In this document: piece by piece, positions 57,975 through 62,110 of the stretch
How the letters are laid out: each line of letters starts with the position of its first letter
Position numbering within the stretch: the stretch's first letter is position 1
Position numbers and translations under genes: made by a program
Notes under the pieces: generated by a model
What the model was told of the DNA's origin: nothing
Database searches by the model: none
What the model saw: the letters and a program-made list of their open reading frames with translations, nothing else
Assembly (NCBI GenBank): GCA_964494845.1
Contig: CAZBSC010000001.1
Location: 1 to 62,110 of the forward strand
Reading direction: 5' to 3'
Source: CAYRSA01 sp964494845
Lineage (GTDB): Bacteria; Patescibacteriota; Saccharimonadia; Saccharimonadales; JAGQNJ01
DNA: 62,110 bases

Positions 57975-59150
57975 TTATTTTCTTATTAATGTGACTAGTT
58001 CGCGACCAACTATTTGGCCTTCGCGGTGATATATTAGATCTTTATTATCCGCATGCACAAAACTTATACGAGTATACCCCAATTCCTCGAGAGAATCAAG
58101 CGTTTTCAGGTGAATAAAGCCTTGTTTTGTTTTCCAGGCCGGCACGGCGATAGTCATACGAAATCCTGATTTTGTTTGTGAAGCAACATTTTCTAGAAAT
58201 TTCTTATGAATCATATGTACATCCTGCATTACTTTTTCTAATGTTTTTGTATCAGGTTCGTGAGTGAAGGGGCGCCCCAAATATGTTTCACAGGCGATTG
58301 CACCAAATTCTTCAGTCCAATGAAAATTTGTTGCATCACCGACTGTGACAGTGCCTTTTTTATCCGGGTTGTTTGTATATTGTTGCAACCATTCAATATT
58401 TTCCTGAGCATATTCCACCATTCGAGGCTCAATATCAGTACCCAGACTGGCGTAACCCATAATCTGCGCTTCTTGCAAAATAACACCGGTCCCGCAAAAC
58501 GGATCCAGTATGCTAGAGTTTTCGGGTGGTTTCGCTAGATTGATTATTATCTGGGCTAGCTTTGGAGGCAGCATGCCTACAACTGAATCGCGTTTTGGTC
58601 GTTTTTGGTCGCGAGCGGCGTATGCTTCAATGTCTTGCTCTTGTTTTGTTTGGCCCATTAAAAGTTTATTCCCAGACTTTACAAACACCAGCTCCCAGCC
58701 GTTCGGTGACGTCAACTTGTTATGAATTATCTGGGCGCTATTTAAAGCAGAATCATTGTTTGGTATTAGTCGAATCGAGCGACCAGTCGTTGTTTTGACT
58801 GATTTTTTGATACTGAGGCCGGTCGCGAGCAGTTGTTTCGGACCAATACTAAGACCGTACACGCTAAGCCCCAGAGTGAACTTGCCCTCGGGCACATTAG
58901 CTAAATGCTCCGGGACAGTTTTCTCTAGGAATAATTGAACTTTTCGCCAATCAGTTTCTGGAAACTCGTAAATTAGTTTTGCAATTTTAACTGTGCCGCC
59001 TAATCTAGGAAAGGGTATAGATTCAGGATCGACGTCCAGTAGGGCAACATCTGGGCTGGCCATATGAATAACATCTGACCCTAGCAAGCTCTCTAGCTCT
59101 GCTAATCCCAGCGACGGCTGGCGCCCAAGTATGCATATCGTTTTACTCAT
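57975..59150 (-). CDS. putative tRNA/RNA methyltransferase (Trm11/UPF0020-like)
   Basis: The 391-residue product has an N-terminal part with SLGLAELESLLG, typical of the ferredoxin/THUMP-type front of RNA guanine methyltransferases, and a C-terminal SAM-binding domain: SILDPFCGTGVILQEAQIMGY and LGTDIEPRMVEYAQENI. The amino-methyltransferase motif, normally DPPYG, reads CETYLGRPF here, so the catalytic Asp-Pro-Pro is lost or replaced. ATG 59150 is chosen over a TTG one codon upstream; TATACT at 59165-59160 gives a three-base leader. Target base unknown. Confidence 0.8.
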   Translation of the reverse strand: MSKTICILGRQPSLGLAELESLLGSDVIHMASPDVALLDVDPESIPFPRLGGTVKIAKLIYEFPETDWRKVQLFLEKTVPEHLANVPEGKFTLGLSVYGLSIGPKQLLATGLSIKKSVKTTTGRSIRLIPNNDSALNSAQIIHNKLTSPNGWELVFVKSGNKLLMGQTKQEQDIEAYAARDQKRPKRDSVVGMLPPKLAQIIINLAKPPENSSILDPFCGTGVILQEAQIMGYASLGTDIEPRMVEYAQENIEWLQQYTNNPDKKGTVTVGDATNFHWTEEFGAIACETYLGRPFTHEPDTKTLEKVMQDVHMIHKKFLENVASQTKSGFRMTIAVPAWKTKQGFIHLKTLDSLEELGYTRISFVHADNKDLIYHREGQIVGRELVTLIRK

Positions 59151-59243
59151 CAACCTTAGAGTATATAGGACTCGGTCAATAATGGGGACGATGCAAAGTC
59201 ATCTATATCGATATTTTGCAGTATAATAACAATTATACGTCTT

Positions 59244-60287
59244 ATGGCTAAAGAAAAACAACGATCAATTCCCTGGAAAGTAATTATAAACATAGTTACT
59301 CTCTTGGCGTTGGCTTTGCTCATCTACGGAGTTCGTGACCAGATATTGGATACAATGCAAAATCTAAAAAATCTGGATACTTGGGCATTGCTTCTTATGA
59401 TACCGGCACAAATCCTGAACTATCATTCGATAGCTGAAATGTATCAATCACTACTGAGAATAATGCAGCAGCAAGTGAGATATGGAAAGTTATTGATGGT
59501 TACCCTAGAGCTGAATTTTGTTAACAATGTTTTTCCTAGTGGTGGCGTAACAGGCTTGTCCTATTTTGGAGTGCGCATGAAAACCTTCGGTGTAAGCCCT
59601 GGCAAATCAACACTGGTTCAAATGCTTCGCTACATTTTACTTTTTGTGTCCTTCCAAATACTGCTATTTGTTGGCCTGATTATTCTGGCTATAGGTGGTG
59701 ATGCTAGTAATATGGCGATTTTGATAGCTGGCTCACTAGCCACATTGCTGCTGGTGGGTACGCTCGGCGCGATGTTTATTGTAGGCAGCGAAAGACGAAT
59801 CAACGGATTCTTTACATATCTGACTAGGTTTATTAACAGACTTATTCATATATTCCGTCCCAATCATCCAGAGACAATTAATATAATAAAAGTCAGAGAA
59901 ATTTTTACAGAGTTGCATGAAAATTACATGGTCATGAAGGATAATCCTCACATGCTTCGTGGTCCTTTGGTGCATGCTCTGATGGCAAATGTTGCTGAAA
60001 TTCTTACTATTTATGTTGTGTACATCGCCTTTGGGCAGTGGGTTAATCCTGGGGCAATTATTCTTGCTTACGCTATCGCTAATTTTGCTGGTTTGGTTTC
60101 GGTACTTCCTGGCGGCATAGGTATATATGAAGCTCTAATGACGGCTGTTTTACAGTCTGCTGGGGTTCCGGTTGGGGTTAGCATACCCATAACTATTACT
60201 TATCGAATTCTTAATATGGGATTACAATTGCCTCCAGGATATTACTTTTATCATCGTGCGCTTCGTCATCAAGAAAACCAGACATGA
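59244..60287 (+). CDS. UPF0104 / lysyltransferase-type membrane protein
   Basis: The 347-residue protein has about eight membrane segments. Family marks are the VFPSGGVTGLSYFGVRM motif, and the C-terminal VSVLPGGIGIYEALMTAVLQSAGVPVGVSI, both typical of the COG0392 group related to the flippase half of MprF. No synthetase domain is fused, so it is likely a lipid or glycolipid transporter; the substrate is unknown. TATAAT at 59222-59227 leaves a ten-base leader. The stop overlaps xseA by four bases. Confidence 0.88.
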   Translation: MAKEKQRSIPWKVIINIVTLLALALLIYGVRDQILDTMQNLKNLDTWALLLMIPAQILNYHSIAEMYQSLLRIMQQQVRYGKLLMVTLELNFVNNVFPSGGVTGLSYFGVRMKTFGVSPGKSTLVQMLRYILLFVSFQILLFVGLIILAIGGDASNMAILIAGSLATLLLVGTLGAMFIVGSERRINGFFTYLTRFINRLIHIFRPNHPETINIIKVREIFTELHENYMVMKDNPHMLRGPLVHALMANVAEILTIYVVYIAFGQWVNPGAIILAYAIANFAGLVSVLPGGIGIYEALMTAVLQSAGVPVGVSIPITITYRILNMGLQLPPGYYFYHRALRHQENQT

Positions 60288-61390
60288 CCCAAAATATTTT
60301 GTATTCTGTTACGGATTTTGTAGCAGTTTTTAACCAAACCATTAACTATGCCTATCCAGTGGTAACTATTGAGGGCGAACTGAGCAATTTTCGAGTCAGC
60401 AAAAATAGGTGGGTCTATTTCGACCTAAAAGACGAGTTTTCGAGTGTTAAATTCTTCGGGACTATATACCAATTACCAGGGCCACTTACGGACGGAATGT
60501 TGCTGAGGGTCACCGGATCGCCACAACTGCATCCTCAATTTGGCTTTAGTATAAATGTCCAGTTAATTAGACTTGCTGGGGAGGGGACAATAAAAAAAGC
60601 CAGCAAATTATTAGAGGCAAAGCTACAAAGAGAAGGCTTGTTTGATATTAGTAGAAAACGAACCATTCCGTATCCGCCCAGTAACATAGGCTTGATTGCT
60701 TCGGCAGAGTCTGCAGCATTTAGCGACTTCACTAAAATACTAAATGCTCGATGGGCGGGTGTAGAAATATTGCATTACGATGTTCAGGTTCAGGGGGACG
60801 ATGCTCCAAAACAGATTGTGTCGGCACTAGCACATTTCAACCAGCTGTCGAATCCGCCAGAAGTGTTAGTCATAACTAGGGGTGGCGGTAGTCTGGATGA
60901 CTTGCAGGCATTTAGTACCGAACAAGTCGCTAGGGCCATCGCCGGTAGTAGAGCGCCAACTTTGGTGGCAATCGGGCACGAACGTGACATCAGTCTAGCC
61001 GAAAAAGTTGCGGACGTTCATGCGAGCACGCCGAGCAATGCTGCGGAGCTATTAGTACCAGACAAGAAAGACGTGATTAGTCACGTGGGGGAACAGGCTG
61101 TTATGGCTGAAAGATTAGTTAAGTCGATTATTAATAATACTAGGCATGAAATAGACAGGGTACTTGAAATGATGGCTCATAAAATCGAGAACAAGGTTGA
61201 AAATAGTAAGCTTTTCCTAAAATCCAGTCAAGAACTACTCGATAGTCTCAATCCTAAAAACGTTCTCAAGAGAGGTTATTCTGTGGTTAGAAAAAATAAA
61301 GTAGTCGTTAAGTCAAAAACCACCGTAATGGCTGGCGATCAAGTGATAATAGAATTTTATGATGGGACAACGAAAGCAGAGGTACAATAG
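60284..61390 (+). CDS. xseA: exodeoxyribonuclease VII large subunit
   Basis: Single-strand exonuclease used in repair. The 368-residue product has the OB-fold front (VVTIEGELSNFRVSKNRWVYFDLKD region), the catalytic domain with PPSNIGLIASAESAAFSDF, and RGGGSLDDLQAFSTEQVARAIAGS, then a coiled segment ending in the conserved NVLKRGYSVVRK repeat. It is shorter than the E. coli subunit (456), mainly in the coiled coil. It is coupled to the preceding gene and followed by xseB. Confidence 0.94.
   Translation: MTQNILYSVTDFVAVFNQTINYAYPVVTIEGELSNFRVSKNRWVYFDLKDEFSSVKFFGTIYQLPGPLTDGMLLRVTGSPQLHPQFGFSINVQLIRLAGEGTIKKASKLLEAKLQREGLFDISRKRTIPYPPSNIGLIASAESAAFSDFTKILNARWAGVEILHYDVQVQGDDAPKQIVSALAHFNQLSNPPEVLVITRGGGSLDDLQAFSTEQVARAIAGSRAPTLVAIGHERDISLAEKVADVHASTPSNAAELLVPDKKDVISHVGEQAVMAERLVKSIINNTRHEIDRVLEMMAHKIENKVENSKLFLKSSQELLDSLNPKNVLKRGYSVVRKNKVVVKSKTTVMAGDQVIIEFYDGTTKAEVQ
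61383..61388 (+). promoter_or_regulatory. -10 box of xseB, leaderless
   Basis: TACAAT inside the last codons of xseA, exactly six bases from the xseB ATG at 61395. The arrangement copies that of parB. Confidence 0.45.
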
Positions 61391-61394
61391 AGAT

Positions 61395-61580
61395 ATGGTT
61401 AACAAAAAATCTTATAAAGAACTTCAGGAAGAACTAAACACGATAATCTCTGAGTTACAGAGTGAAGAAATCGATATAGACGAAGCGGTGATCAAGTTCG
61501 AACAGGCTACGAAAATAACAAAACAGATAAAACAATACCTAGATACTGCTGAAAATACCCTAAAGAGAGTGAATAAATAG
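61395..61580 (+). CDS. xseB: exodeoxyribonuclease VII small subunit
   Basis: A 61-residue helical protein: SYKELQEELNTIISELQSEE, then IDIDEAVIKFEQATKITKQI and KQYLDTAENTLKRV. These match XseB, several copies of which coat the XseA coiled coil. ATG 61395 is used because conserved sequence begins there and a -10 box sits exactly six bases upstream; a longer frame would run back into xseA. The gap to xseA is four bases. Confidence 0.9.
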   Translation: MVNKKSYKELQEELNTIISELQSEEIDIDEAVIKFEQATKITKQIKQYLDTAENTLKRVNK

Positions 61581-61596
61581 TTATTTAGGCCAAAAT

Positions 61597-62097
61597 ATGC
61601 TTGATATTATCTGGAATATAACCCTGTTAGTATGTGCGATCGTTTTTATTGCATTTACTTTTGTTGTGGCTTACGGAGCACCTTATTTACCGACTTTGAG
61701 CACCAAAGTTCCTTTGGCTTTAAAAATGCTAAATCTAAAAAAAGGCCAAACTCTGCTAGAGCTAGGCAGTGGTGATGGCCGGTTGTTGCGTGCTGCAGCG
61801 AGCCAGGGTCTAAATGCAGTTGGATACGAACTCAACCCGCTATTAGTGATTTATTCAAAGTTGATTACATTCAAGTATCGCAAACATGTCAGAATAATAT
61901 GGGGCAACTACTGGAAGGCTGAATGGCCGAAAACGGACGGCATTTTTGTATTTTTATTGCAGCCGTATATGGAAAAACTGGATAAAAAAATTACCCAGTC
62001 AAAACAAAAAAACATTTCTTTGGTCAGCTTCGCGTTTACGATCAATAGCAAGAAACCAGTCAAGCAAAAAGCGGGCCTGTATCTTTATAAGTACTAA
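61597..62097 (+). CDS. membrane-anchored class I methyltransferase
   Basis: The 166-residue product has an N-terminal membrane segment (ITLLVCAIVFIAFTFVVAYGA), then a SAM-binding domain with motif I LLELGSGDGRLLRAAASQG and the acidic end of strand 2 in AVGYELNPLLV. The domain is short, lacking the last strands, but the stop codon is inside the window, so this is its natural end. Similar small anchored methyltransferases are frequent in Patescibacteria; the substrate is unknown. It begins 16 bases after xseB. Confidence 0.8.
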   Translation: MLDIIWNITLLVCAIVFIAFTFVVAYGAPYLPTLSTKVPLALKMLNLKKGQTLLELGSGDGRLLRAAASQGLNAVGYELNPLLVIYSKLITFKYRKHVRIIWGNYWKAEWPKTDGIFVFLLQPYMEKLDKKITQSKQKNISLVSFAFTINSKKPVKQKAGLYLYKY

Positions 62098-62110
62098 AAT
62101 ACTTATTAAC

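Noticed and set aside
1..62110. UGA recoded as glycine (genetic code 25)
   Set aside because: Many genes end with TGA at their natural length (ileS, rseP, serS, ftsE), and prfB is present. The standard bacterial code fits.
1..62110. tRNA, rRNA, CRISPR arrays or insertion sequences
   Set aside because: No T-arm GGTTCRA pattern in a cloverleaf context, no regularly spaced repeats and no transposase were found by eye. A tRNAscan or CRISPR search would settle this.

Overview
The window looks like a chromosomal scaffold from a Candidate Phyla Radiation (Patescibacteria) bacterium, most probably Saccharibacteria (TM7). The reasons are a compact layout with many 1-4 bp start/stop overlaps, a class I lysyl-tRNA synthetase, a B12-dependent ribonucleotide reductase, a monoderm-style division set (FtsA, FtsZ, FtsEX plus a CHAP hydrolase, LCP, ParAB), no biosynthetic operons apart from pyrG, and a DUF5663-like small protein. 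TGA is used as an ordinary stop throughout, which argues against the UGA-glycine lineages Gracilibacteria and Absconditabacteria. The phylum assignment is inference from gene content; no rRNA, tRNA, CRISPR array or insertion sequence was seen.

Layout. 1-2256: surface or membrane-linked hypothetical proteins. 2263-5722 (minus): fmt, def, priA. 5753-8142: an autoregulated-looking winged-helix gene, then rpsU, yqeY, adk and map. 8163-10906: ftsA and ftsZ. 11048-14801: nrdR, nrdJ and a cysteine-free thioredoxin-like protein. 14819-17998: ileS behind an apparent translational T-box. 18084-20280: rplU with a structured leader, then parA and parB. 20285-24627: lepB, an LCP protein, a membrane protein and HtrA. 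24624-26916 (minus): prmC, prfA, rpmE2. 26964-31718: rpsB, tsf, frr, uppS, rseP and a CPBP protease. 31759-35337: proS, greA, lysS. 35405-41156: mostly unrecognised or envelope genes (PspC, hemolysin III, a beta-helix protein, rhodanese), with a 100-N scaffold gap. 41185-43718: heliorhodopsin, a dispersed repeat, a HAD phosphatase, a 54-residue small protein and a Cas4-like nuclease. 43737-48259: serS, hpf, a small reading frame and secA. 48274-55305: an M16 peptidase, prfB, ftsE-ftsX, a CHAP hydrolase and an S41 protease. 55370-62097: pyrG, a receiver protein, rpmA, an RNA methyltransferase, a flippase-like protein, xseA-xseB and a methyltransferase.

How the genes work together. Most of the window is core informational machinery: initiation (fmt, def, map), elongation and recycling (tsf, frr), release (prfA, prfB, prmC), four aminoacyl-tRNA synthetases and ribosomal proteins S2, S21, L21, L27 and L31. 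A second theme is wall growth and division: FtsA-FtsZ, and FtsE-FtsX immediately followed by a coiled-coil CHAP hydrolase that they probably activate. A third is protein export and envelope quality control: SecA, LepB, HtrA, RseP, CtpA and CPBP.

Most noteworthy. (1) A heliorhodopsin with all diagnostic residues. (2) Pervasive leaderless transcription: at least nine genes have a -10 box exactly six bases before the start codon. (3) A T-box in front of ileS that appears to work on translation by competition for an anti-Shine-Dalgarno strand. (4) A dispersed hairpin-forming intergenic repeat, with one copy after the heliorhodopsin and one in the rpmA leader. (5) A CPBP gene whose best start is CTG behind a perfect AGGAGG. 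(6) A small reading frame directly before secA. (7) The N gap is almost certainly artificial: 55 identical bases flank it, and merging them restores an intact rhodanese gene.
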